Assembly: GCA_030638785.1 (NCBI GenBank)
Contig: DAOWDY010000252.1
Span: forward strand, 1-11,390
Origin: Candidatus Thorarchaeota archaeon
Lineage (GTDB): Archaea; Asgardarchaeota; Thorarchaeia; Thorarchaeales; Thorarchaeaceae
Direction: 5' to 3'
Length of the DNA stretch: 11,390 bases
Made by a program: the position numbers and the translations under genes. Position 1 is the first letter of the stretch. Each line of letters opens with the position of its first letter. This document shows, in pieces, positions 1-6,679 of this stretch. Below the pieces are notes generated by a model. That model saw only the letters and a list, made by a program, of their open reading frames with translations. It did no database searches and had not been told where the DNA came from.

Positions 1-468
1 AAGGAGAGAGGCTGCTGTAATAGCTAGAAGAGTCAAATCAAGATTATCAAGTAAGAGAATGTCTCCTATGAGATATCCCCAGATTTGGGGAACTTCGGTA
101 GGAGGTATATAGTACATCAACAAAACTGCAATGCTCATTGAAAGTGCAAATGAAACACCAACAGCTACTTCCATTTTTTGGGCAATACCCTTCTCACCTG
201 CATATCCTGTAACGACAGCAACAAAGACGCTAAACAAGAGGGCACCTAGGATTGGATCGAACCATGGAGCAATACCAGAGTGCTGAAGGAAGAGGCCGAG
301 TGCAGCACCTCCCAAGGCTGCATGAGCCACACCAGAAGTCATGAAAGATAATCCCCGAAAAACAAGGAATGTCCCACTTGTTGCAGCCACAATTGCCACC
401 AGAAAGGCACCAAATATCGCCCGCTGGACAAAAGGTGCGGAGAGAGCGGCAATGATAGCATCAATCAT
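1..468 (-). CDS. znuB: Metal (Zn/Mn-type) ABC transporter permease, partial
   Basis: This is the membrane subunit of an ABC-3 family metal importer (ZnuB/MntB type), which would pass zinc or manganese across the cytoplasmic membrane. The 156 codons visible encode the N-terminal part; the gene continues past the left edge. After a short lead comes helix 1 (about residues 16-36), then the family-typical FRGLSFMTSGVAHAALGGAA stretch, which matches the conserved S-x-x-AHA-x-L-G region, then further hydrophobic helices. I chose the ATG at 468 because it has an AGGAGTGG ribosome site nine bases upstream and gives the usual N-terminal length. It overlaps the stop of the ATPase gene by eight bases, implying translational coupling. 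In-frame ATGs at 489 and 516 are alternatives, the latter also having a GGTGGT site. Metal specificity cannot be read from this fragment. Confidence 0.93.
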   Translation of the reverse strand, partial: MIDAIIAALSAPFVQRAIFGAFLVAIVAATSGTFLVFRGLSFMTSGVAHAALGGAALGLFLQHSGIAPWFDPILGALLFSVFVAVVTGYAGEKGIAQKMEVAVGVSFALSMSIAVLLMYYIPPTEVPQIWGYLIGDILLLDNLDLTLLAITAASLL

Positions 469-1264
469 GGCGATCCACTCCTGTATCATGCGTGACACAA
501 TATCTGTGTCCGGCATATTCAACCACCTTTGCAGATGGACCATATACCCTTACAAGAAGTTCAGGATCCATCATGTCACACGGAGTTCCAACTCCAATGA
601 TTGTGTTCTTGAGTAGGAGAACATCTTTTACAATTGAATGAATTGGGTTCAAGTCATGCGTGACCATTACAACGTTCACATTGTTCTCTTTATGATACTC
701 TCCCAATGCCTCAACGATTAGGGTTTGACTCTCAGCATCCGTACCTGCAAGAGGTTCATCCAGCATTAGAATAGGACCTTCACTCGCAAGAGCTCGAGCC
801 ACCAATACTCTCTGCCGTTGACCTCCAGATAACTCGTTGAACGCACGATTCCAAAGATCGTCCATATTGACTTTCTTTAAGGCCGCCTTCGCAATATCCT
901 TGTCCTTTGTTCGAGCAAATCGCGGAGGTGATTTCTTCAGTAGCCGGCCCATCAGTGCAATATCTTTCACTTTCATTGGAACGGAGAGTTCTATTCTATC
1001 TCTCTGTGGAACATATCGAACCAATTTTCGAATCTTGTTGTTTTCAGAAACAGTATCATAGCCCATGACCCGCATTTTGCCTTTGATTGGTTTGAGCATT
1101 CCAAGTGAGGTCTTCAGAAGAGTGCTCTTGCCAGACCCGTTTGGTCCAACAATGGCCATGAAAGTGGGTGTCTTCACTTTGAAGTTAACATTGTGTAGGG
1201 CAACTTCACCACCAGGATAACGCACTGCAAGATTCTCTGCCTCGAATAGCATTTTTTCAGCCAA
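461..1264 (-). CDS. znuC: Metal (Zn/Mn-type) ABC transporter ATP-binding protein
   Basis: This is the cytoplasmic ATPase that powers the neighbouring metal permease. Counting from a TTG at 1264 it has 267 residues, normal for ZnuC/MntB-type ATPases. All nucleotide-binding motifs are intact: Walker A GPNGSGKST (about 40-48), Q-loop YVPQR (Gln 87), signature LSGGQRQR (145-152), Walker B LMLDEP (166-171) and switch His in VTHD (203). The start is a judgement. The TTG at 1264 has a strong GGAGG exactly eight bases upstream (1273-1277). The ATG at 1252 and TTG at 1279 are in frame but lack well-placed ribosome sites. The gene overlaps the permease gene downstream and is divergent from the binding-protein gene, so the three likely form one transporter under a common control region. 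An exporter is unlikely given that partner. Confidence 0.95.
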   Translation of the reverse strand: MAEKMLFEAENLAVRYPGGEVALHNVNFKVKTPTFMAIVGPNGSGKSTLLKTSLGMLKPIKGKMRVMGYDTVSENNKIRKLVRYVPQRDRIELSVPMKVKDIALMGRLLKKSPPRFARTKDKDIAKAALKKVNMDDLWNRAFNELSGGQRQRVLVARALASEGPILMLDEPLAGTDAESQTLIVEALGEYHKENNVNVVMVTHDLNPIHSIVKDVLLLKNTIIGVGTPCDMMDPELLVRVYGPSAKVVEYAGHRYCVTHDTGVDRHD

Positions 1265-1291
1265 CAGAACAGCCTCCAATCAACCGTAGAT

Positions 1292-1309
1292 GTCGCATCC
1301 GATTGCGAC
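1292..1309. promoter_or_regulatory. Candidate operator (18-base inverted repeat) in the divergent metal-transport promoter
   Basis: GTCGCA and TGCGAC form a perfect inverted repeat with a six-base spacer (TCCGAT). It lies between the divergent ATPase and binding-protein genes and beside an AT-rich TATA-like element. Size and position fit a dimeric repressor such as a DtxR/MntR-, Fur- or ArsR-type metal sensor, but no regulator gene is adjacent and the family is inferred. On the minus strand it would sit near the transcription start, a typical repressor position. Confidence 0.5.
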
Positions 1310-1310
1310 G

Positions 1311-1343
1311 CCATTATTAGGATGGGGGTACTGCTTAATTATA
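1311..1343. promoter_or_regulatory. TATA-like elements serving the divergent metal-transport genes
   Basis: Two AT-rich boxes, CATTATTAG (1312-1320) and TTAATTATA (1335-1343), lie in the 95-base gap between the divergent genes. For the plus-strand gene the first box is better placed: it predicts a start near 1342, leaving a short leader that includes the GTGA ribosome site at 1352-1355. Either box could serve the minus-strand ATPase gene. No BRE was firmly identified. Confidence 0.4.
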
Positions 1344-1359
1344 CCTCGGAAGTGACAAC

Positions 1360-2406
1360 ATGAAATCAGGCTCAGCCATGATAATCGCCCTCTTATTTTT
1401 CTCGACAGGTATACTTGGATTGATCCCAGTTGTTGAGGCTCAAATTGAACCTGTTTTGCATGTGGCTGTGTCTGTAGCTCCTTTGGGTGGTATTGTTGAT
1501 ATTATTGGCCAGAGCTATGTTGAGATTGAAGTGCTCTTACCAGAGGGCGTAGAACCTCACGCAGCTCAGTTACCACAGAGTGCAATTGAAGCTGCAGCTT
1601 CTGCGGATCTCTTAGTCCTGACAGGACACTTTCCATGGGAAGAGGATTTGGCAAATCAGACAGCCACGCCGTATATCGACCTGCATGACTACGAGGCGTT
1701 TGGTCTTGTATTATCGCCAATCCCTGGGGGAGATGAATATAATCCAGGCAACGAACATGAGAATGGAAATCTCCATTCATTCTGGTTACTTCCTAGAAAC
1801 GCAATTGCAATTGCCAATGCTACTCAAGATGCTTTTACAGTCCTTGCTCCAAGTTATTCTGATTACTGGAATTCTTCCTTCGAACAGTTTGCGGATGATG
1901 TGCATGGATTTGAGGACATCGTAGGCGAACTCGATGAAGAATACCAATTCTCGGATCTGTCTGCAGTGGTAGTGTTTCCAGCAGAGGCGTATATTGCAGA
2001 AGCTTTTGGTATTGAGGTAAAATCAGTTCTCCAAGAAGGAGATAATATTTTCATCTCCGGGGGAGAGTTGATAGAGGTCCAGACCGCTCTAGTCAACGGA
2101 AGCATTGACTTAATTCTTGGTTCGGATATTGCAAGACTCCAGACAGGAGGGGAGTTTGCCATTCAACTGGCTGAAGATACAGGTTCTCAAGTCATTTGGT
2201 GGCGTGCGATATTCTTCTCTGGGTTGTCAGACTATCTGTCAATAATGTCATACAATCTTGGGGTTCTTGTCTCGTCACTTGATGCATCAACAAATAGCAT
2301 TGGCGGAACTACAAACTACTTCTTGATGGGTATTGCTGGATTTCTTGCAGTAGTAGTTCTAGTTGAAACTGTACTACTTGTACAGCGAATAAGAAAGGAA
2401 GAATGA
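1360..2406 (+). CDS. znuA: Metal ABC transporter substrate-binding protein (ZnuA-like), membrane-anchored
   Basis: This is an extracellular metal-capture protein of the cluster A-I (ZnuA/PsaA, SBP_bac_9) family, 348 residues, partner of the divergent permease and ATPase. Residues 1-28 form a signal peptide with a hydrophobic core and an alanine-containing end (VVEAQ), without a lipobox cysteine. Residues 320-342 are a C-terminal transmembrane anchor followed by a basic tail, the archaeal alternative to a lipid anchor. Between them lie the family's GVEPHAAQLPQS (His 67, first metal ligand) and HSFWLLPRNAIAIA (His 139, second ligand). At the place of the usual third ligand histidine the sequence reads FPAEAYIAEAFGIEV, with no histidine, and the usual acidic DP ligand near the end appears replaced by VIWWRA (about 278-283). 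The usual histidine-rich loop is absent, though His 109, His 133 and several acids are nearby. The ATG at 1360 follows GTGA at 1352-1355. Family assignment is firm; zinc specificity is not. Confidence 0.93.
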   Translation: MKSGSAMIIALLFFSTGILGLIPVVEAQIEPVLHVAVSVAPLGGIVDIIGQSYVEIEVLLPEGVEPHAAQLPQSAIEAAASADLLVLTGHFPWEEDLANQTATPYIDLHDYEAFGLVLSPIPGGDEYNPGNEHENGNLHSFWLLPRNAIAIANATQDAFTVLAPSYSDYWNSSFEQFADDVHGFEDIVGELDEEYQFSDLSAVVVFPAEAYIAEAFGIEVKSVLQEGDNIFISGGELIEVQTALVNGSIDLILGSDIARLQTGGEFAIQLAEDTGSQVIWWRAIFFSGLSDYLSIMSYNLGVLVSSLDASTNSIGGTTNYFLMGIAGFLAVVVLVETVLLVQRIRKEE

Positions 2407-2417
2407 CCAAGAAGCAA

Positions 2418-2738
2418 TTACATACTGATGTCAGTACCCAACCGCATGTTGTATACCTGGAATTCGAGTTCTGTAAGTTCGTCTTGTAATTTTCGGAATT
2501 TTGTATCGAATTCGCCTTGACCAATAGATCCAGATTTCTTCTCATGTACAAGTTCTTTTAGTGCTCTCTGACGCTCCTTAATCTTGGACTTCAGCTCCTC
2601 CCATTGTTCTCGGTTATCAGCTGTAGTAGAGCGCCAGCTCTTACTTGATGATTGGTCTTGCTCAAGCTTGTGAACTGTATCATCAAGTGACTTCTTTATT
2701 GATGCAGAGTCTTTCTCTTCTGTCAATCTAAAAACCAA
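2418..2738 (-). CDS. Small coiled-coil protein, unknown function
   Basis: This gene encodes 106 residues, very polar and rich in Glu, Lys, Gln and Ser, with no membrane segment or signal peptide. Residues about 7-30 and 43-97 show heptad-like spacing of Leu, Ile and Phe and should form coiled coil. A short turn, KKSGSIGQGEFD (about 67-78), separates the last two helices, a pattern often seen in small archaeal helical-hairpin proteins. I do not recognise a named family. The frame has no ATG near its beginning; a TTG at 2738 is the likely start. No ribosome site precedes it, but a TATATA box is centred about 25 bases upstream, so the transcript probably begins at the start codon. It ends 11 bases from the convergent end of the metal-binding protein gene. 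It could be a false call, but its composition and promoter argue for a real gene. Confidence 0.68.
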   Translation of the reverse strand: MVFRLTEEKDSASIKKSLDDTVHKLEQDQSSSKSWRSTTADNREQWEELKSKIKERQRALKELVHEKKSGSIGQGEFDTKFRKLQDELTELEFQVYNMRLGTDISM

Positions 2739-2759
2739 GTAGAAGGGATTGATTGTCAG

Positions 2760-2768
2760 ATATATGGT
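2760..2768 (-). promoter_or_regulatory. TATA box for a predicted leaderless transcript
   Basis: On the minus strand the sequence reads ACCATATAT, preceded by purine-rich GTGAA that could act as BRE. The box centre is about 25 bases from the TTG at 2738, the archaeal TATA-to-start distance. The coiled-coil gene's mRNA would therefore begin at or next to its start codon. Confidence 0.45.
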
Positions 2769-2787
2769 TTCACATTGGACCTCAAGT

Positions 2788-3714
2788 TCATATGAATAAG
2801 AAAGGCATCAGTAGGACCACAGGCAATAGGAGAATCGTTCCAAGTGTTACATTTGTTGCTGCAGTTTCAGCATCAAGTTCCATTGCAGATGCATAGATCA
2901 CAGTAAAGACACCCGGGGGCATTAGTGCTTGAAGAAGGATTACATTCCTTGTAACTACAGAGAGCCCAGCTACAATCAGGAGGATACCTACAACTAGCGG
3001 TACAATAAACTGGCGTACTGCTATCGTTTCAAAGGAGAACCTGGATCTCTTGATGGTTGATTTCAGCCCAAGGCTTAGACCAACTGCAAAGAGAGCTAGA
3101 TAAGTTGTCACAAAGGTATTCCCCTCAAGAATTGGATCAACTTCCGGGGGAATAGACAATCCCAATAGAAGAAGAATGAGACCAATTGCTGCAGCAATCA
3201 ACGGTGGAAAAGTCAGAACTTTCTTGACCACAGCTCGTGTGTCATCACTGTTTGTACTGTATGCAGATCCCATGAAAGTGCCCAATGTTGCAAGAAGCAT
3301 CATCTGGGTGATAGAGTAGATGGCAATAACTGGGATACCTATCTCCCCAATGAACATCAATGTAAGAGGGATCGGAAGGAAGATAGCGTTATTGAATGTC
3401 ACTGTTAGAAGATGACTTCCTTTCTCTGATTTTTCAATCTCCTTACCTCTCAACCTTACGAACATCAGACTGAATCCTAGAATCTGTATCAGTAAGGCAA
3501 ATCCAATAATTCCGACCAGTTCGTAAAGAGATGATGGAGCTGCAGTGAGAAGAGTGTCGATTATAATCAACGGCATCATAATGTTAATGAGAATAAAAGT
3601 AATCCACTTGTTGAGAGGGTTCTTTATTCGTTGAATCCGAGTCACTAGAAATCCAAATGCTATGAAACTATAGAAGAGTACCATGCGAATTACTAGATCA
3701 CCTATCATCTGCAC
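2788..3714 (-). CDS. AEC-family permease (auxin efflux carrier-like transporter)
   Basis: This encodes a 308-residue integral membrane protein of the AEC/PIN-like family (Mem_trans), secondary transporters that in prokaryotes often move organic acids such as malate or malonate. About ten hydrophobic helices are arranged as two halves of five. The loop between them (about 152-163, STNSDDTRAVVK) is hydrophilic. Family features include FNNAIFLPIPLTL (about 107-119), in the conserved N-x-x-x-x-x-P helix region, and the C-terminal LMPPGVFTVIYA followed by ELDAETAATNV and a last long helix. The start is GTG at 3714 with GGTG seven bases upstream; an ATG at 3708 is the alternative. It lies 69 bases downstream of the oxidoreductase gene on the same strand, so the two could be cotranscribed, which suggests but does not show transport of the corresponding acid. 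Substrate and direction are unknown. Confidence 0.92.
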   Translation of the reverse strand: MQMIGDLVIRMVLFYSFIAFGFLVTRIQRIKNPLNKWITFILINIMMPLIIIDTLLTAAPSSLYELVGIIGFALLIQILGFSLMFVRLRGKEIEKSEKGSHLLTVTFNNAIFLPIPLTLMFIGEIGIPVIAIYSITQMMLLATLGTFMGSAYSTNSDDTRAVVKKVLTFPPLIAAAIGLILLLLGLSIPPEVDPILEGNTFVTTYLALFAVGLSLGLKSTIKRSRFSFETIAVRQFIVPLVVGILLIVAGLSVVTRNVILLQALMPPGVFTVIYASAMELDAETAATNVTLGTILLLPVVLLMPFLFI

Positions 3715-3783
3715 CTATTGACACCAACACAGGTCCGAAACAACCCTCGAAAGAACTTAACGGATACGGCGAATTTGTGTCTT

Positions 3784-5535
3784 CTACTCATCATTGTGAG
3801 GTGTCCCTGTATCTCGATCCCATTTACGGTACTGATAGTATTCCTGCAACTGCTGTTCTAAATCAGGTATTGAGTCTTCAATTATGCTGTCGCATAGAGG
3901 CTCTTGAAGCTGCGAGGGAAGGTTTTCGTCCTCCGGTGTAAGTCCACATTGGAGATTGAATTTACGTTTCTGAGTAACAATCTTAGAGCCAATTGATAGG
4001 ATGTCTTCAGGTACGTAGTTCGACCCCGTTGCAAGGTTGAGAAGACTGACCATTGTGTCCGGATGAACCTCAGGAAAGTGGCATAATATCATCGAGTCAT
4101 GAAATGCTCGGAAGTCTTGACATTTTGCTGCTGTTTCACCCTTACCCTTGCTTGCGAGCCGATTGGATGCATGAATTCCAAGTGTTGGTACATCAATCCC
4201 TATGTCGATGGTATGCATGTCAGCTTCAGTGTGACTTGCGCCTCTGGCAGATACTGCATACACTGTAGCAAGACCCGTATATGCTCGAGGGTCATGATTT
4301 GGAATCTCCATTCCCTTAACATGCAAGACTCTGTCTTCTTGACCATACTTCTTCGCTAAACGAAATGACCCCTCTGCAAGTTCGTTCCCATGTCCTCTTC
4401 TCTGAGCAATATCGTGAATGAGCTGGAGTACTGAATCCATGTCGCCCCATTGAATACTCCAATCAAGGATGCCTTCTTCACAGAGAAGCATAACAAAAGC
4501 AATTGTATTGCCACAACTGATTGTATCAAGTCCATATAGATTACAAAGCCTATTAGCACGAGCAATCTGTTCGATGTCTGGATTCATGATGTTCGTCCCA
4601 AAGGATGCAATTGTTTGAAACTCAGGTCCAGCAATTCTCAGCAAACCATACTCAGGTAGAGAAACAACTCTACCACATGCGATCGGACAGGCATAACATG
4701 CTTTCCGGCCTGTAAGAATTGATTCCATAGCTTTCGCATTTAGTCCTGTAACATCGAATTCTGGTTTCTGGAAATACTTCACAGGCATATCATTTGCAAT
4801 CATGCCCCTGTCTACATATGTGGCGGTACCTTCAGCTCCCAAGGTCTTCTGATTCTCTTTGACCTTCTTTGATGTCACTTGACAGAGATTATTGAATTCA
4901 TCAGGACTTGAGATTGATAGCTTGTCTTTACCTCGAACTGTGACAGCCTTTAGATTCTTGGAACCCATTACAGCCCCCATACCACATCTGGCTGCCACTC
5001 TCTCTTCATTAACAACACTGGAGAAACGTACTAGATTCTCTCCCGCTTGACCTATGCACGCGACCCTCACACGACCCATGTCTTGCTTGATCTCAAGCTG
5101 AGTTTCCTCAGTGTTTAGACCCCAGAGGTGTTTGGCAGGGAGAAGTTGTTCCCGCCCAGACTCGATGCTAAGCATAACAGGCTCATCTGCTTTCCCCTCA
5201 ACAATGATGCCGTCGTATCCAGAAAACTTGAGCTCGGCACCAAAGAGACCTCCTGAGTTCGATTCGCCCCAAAAACCAGTGAGGGGGGATCTTGCACATA
5301 CAACATGCCTTCCAGTACAAGGAGCAAGGGTACCAGTTAGAGGACCGGTCATGATGACAAGAACGTTAGAAGGACTCAGAGGTTCTGCTGAGAAGTCAAG
5401 TCGATCGGAGATAATCTTGCAGGCATATCCACTACCCCCAAGGTATTGCTGAGCATATACAGGATTTAGAGGAATAGAACTGACCTTGCCTCTAGAGAGG
5501 TCGACAGATAGCAATTTTCCAGCATAGCCGTGCAA
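3784..5535 (-). CDS. aor: Aldehyde:ferredoxin oxidoreductase family protein (tungsten/molybdopterin)
   Basis: AOR-family enzymes are cytoplasmic tungsten-bispyranopterin proteins that oxidise aldehydes to carboxylic acids and reduce ferredoxin. At 583 residues this one is full length. The N-terminus GYAGKLLSVDLS is family-typical. Cys 280, 283 and 287 (CYACPIAC) and Cys 485 (DSMILC) match the four ligands of the [4Fe-4S] cluster. Pterin-binding segments are RCGMGAVMGSKNLKAV (183-198) and NLYGLDTISCG (332-342). The candidate active-site acid is Glu 305 in GPEFQT, with His 435 in RGASH. Compared with the usual DxxGLC the second pterin motif reads DSMILC, with Ile for Gly. The start is TTG at 5535, supported by GGAG nine bases upstream and by the normal N-terminal length; there is no in-frame ATG upstream. 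The aldehyde substrate cannot be told, and no ferredoxin or cofactor gene is in the window. Confidence 0.95.
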   Translation of the reverse strand: MHGYAGKLLSVDLSRGKVSSIPLNPVYAQQYLGGSGYACKIISDRLDFSAEPLSPSNVLVIMTGPLTGTLAPCTGRHVVCARSPLTGFWGESNSGGLFGAELKFSGYDGIIVEGKADEPVMLSIESGREQLLPAKHLWGLNTEETQLEIKQDMGRVRVACIGQAGENLVRFSSVVNEERVAARCGMGAVMGSKNLKAVTVRGKDKLSISSPDEFNNLCQVTSKKVKENQKTLGAEGTATYVDRGMIANDMPVKYFQKPEFDVTGLNAKAMESILTGRKACYACPIACGRVVSLPEYGLLRIAGPEFQTIASFGTNIMNPDIEQIARANRLCNLYGLDTISCGNTIAFVMLLCEEGILDWSIQWGDMDSVLQLIHDIAQRRGHGNELAEGSFRLAKKYGQEDRVLHVKGMEIPNHDPRAYTGLATVYAVSARGASHTEADMHTIDIGIDVPTLGIHASNRLASKGKGETAAKCQDFRAFHDSMILCHFPEVHPDTMVSLLNLATGSNYVPEDILSIGSKIVTQKRKFNLQCGLTPEDENLPSQLQEPLCDSIIEDSIPDLEQQLQEYYQYRKWDRDTGTPHNDE

Positions 5536-5577
5536 CTCATCTTGCTCCAGATTCTCCCATGTGTGAGGGACTAATAA

Positions 5578-5629
5578 CGATTGTCAGTTTCTTTATTCCC
5601 TTCGGAATGGATTAAAGAAATCGATTGTC
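5578..5629. repeat. Inverted repeat bracketed by 8-base direct repeats
   Basis: Perfect direct repeats CGATTGTC (5578-5585 and 5622-5629) enclose an imperfect inverted repeat: TTTCTTTATTCC (5588-5599) pairs with GGATTAAAGAAA (5609-5620), 11 of 12 positions, around a nine-base loop. It occupies most of the gap between the divergent oxidoreductase gene and the truncated binding-protein gene. It may be a regulatory palindrome, or a scar of a mobile element with its target duplication. The sequence itself is clear; the meaning is inference. Confidence 0.6.
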
Positions 5630-5632
5630 TAG

Positions 5633-6508
5633 ATGAAGTCGATTGCATATCGAACAGATCGGTTTGAAGGCTTTGTGAATGATTCAATTGCTCGTAATTC
5701 AGGCTGGTGGACTTACTATAGAGCTCATCTGAAGGAGAGTTCAGGAGGTACTCTAAGGGTTGGGGGTTATTATGCACCTGATAGTTTCAATATAATACGG
5801 GCAGTGCTGGCGGGTTCAGAGAATATCCTAAACAATTTCTACGAGTCATTGCTAAAGAAAGGACCTCAAGGCAATGATCTCAATTGGCTCATTGATTCAT
5901 GTACGAGAGAGACATCGGACGATGATCCAGCCATTCCAGCAGGTCATGAACGATTCACCATTGACTTGGTCAGTGGTCTCAATTGGAGTGATGGTACAGT
6001 CCTAACAGCATATGATGTGGTCTTTTCACTCAATACAATCGCGATCAATACGACCGCAGAATCCCACTTCTATGCACCCTACGGTTTGGACAATGTAACA
6101 TCAATACAAGCATTACATTCACAGCAATTTGTAATCGAATTCAACTGCGAGTCGTACTGGCACCTGTCTGACTTTGGCTACATCCCGATATTTCCTTCCC
6201 ATATTTTTGGAAGTTACAATGCAAGTGAACTGTTGGATTATGATCCGGTACCTCCGGATGATAACCTAACTACTTCAGGACCATTCATTATTGATCAGTA
6301 CACATGCAATGAACAGCTCACCATTCTTCGAAGAGAGAATTATCATTTCCTTCCAGATGAAACCTCAACGGAAATGAGTACCACTTCAACAGAAGATAGT
6401 ACTACTCCGAACAACACCTTGCTGAATGGTACTATTCTGGCTCTTGGCGGTGGGATCGGAGTTATTGTTGTGGTCATGGTTTTAGTCAAAATGAAAAAAT
6501 CTACATAG
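5633..6508 (+). CDS. Truncated peptide/nickel-type ABC substrate-binding protein; probable remnant
   Basis: This is a 291-residue piece of an SBP_bac_5 (DppA/OppA/NikA type) extracellular binding protein. Recognisable family segments are LNWSDGTVLTAYDVVFSL (116-133), IPIFPSHIF (184-192) and TSGPFIIDQYTCNEQLTILR (214-233), which normally continue into a further 200 or more residues of the second lobe. Here the protein jumps straight to a Thr/Ser-rich linker (244-260) and a C-terminal transmembrane anchor (267-286). There is no signal peptide; residues 1-30, AYRTDRFEGF and GWWTYY, instead resemble the end of a binding domain, as if the original 5' part were lost. A TAG lies immediately before the ATG in the same frame and there is no ribosome site. 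No permease or ATPase of this family is adjacent. I judge it a degraded fragment, although the frame is open and could be expressed. Confidence 0.75.
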   Translation: MKSIAYRTDRFEGFVNDSIARNSGWWTYYRAHLKESSGGTLRVGGYYAPDSFNIIRAVLAGSENILNNFYESLLKKGPQGNDLNWLIDSCTRETSDDDPAIPAGHERFTIDLVSGLNWSDGTVLTAYDVVFSLNTIAINTTAESHFYAPYGLDNVTSIQALHSQQFVIEFNCESYWHLSDFGYIPIFPSHIFGSYNASELLDYDPVPPDDNLTTSGPFIIDQYTCNEQLTILRRENYHFLPDETSTEMSTTSTEDSTTPNNTLLNGTILALGGGIGVIVVVMVLVKMKKST

Positions 6509-6583
6509 TCACTATAATACCAAAGATGATGCGAACTGCGCAAAAGGTCGTCTTGTGGGGTAACAGAGTAAGGCAAGGAAAAC

Positions 6584-6617
6584 ATCAGATACATTATTTC
6601 TTTTCGAATTGTCTGAT
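6584..6617 (+). terminator. Possible terminator in a convergent gap
   Basis: The 171-base gap between two convergent genes contains a T-rich run, TTATTTCTTTT (6594-6604), inside a weak inverted repeat ATCAGA/TCTGAT (6584-6589, 6612-6617). T-rich runs terminate transcription in archaea. The hairpin itself is weak, so this is tentative. Nothing else is seen in the gap. Confidence 0.25.
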
Positions 6618-6679
6618 CACTTGTTTCTAGTGACACTGTAGATGACTTGACAAATGATTAGAAACTTCCAATACATCCT

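Noticed and set aside
2739..2787. Upstream extension of the coiled-coil protein through TTG 2738 (frame open to about 2805)
   Set aside because: The extension has no ATG, GTG or TTG start in frame before a stop, and it would overlap the end of the AEC permease gene.
6343..6636. Minus-strand open frame across the end of the truncated binding-protein gene
   Set aside because: It is antisense to the Thr/Ser linker and anchor, its composition mirrors that complementary strand, and it has no promoter or domain.
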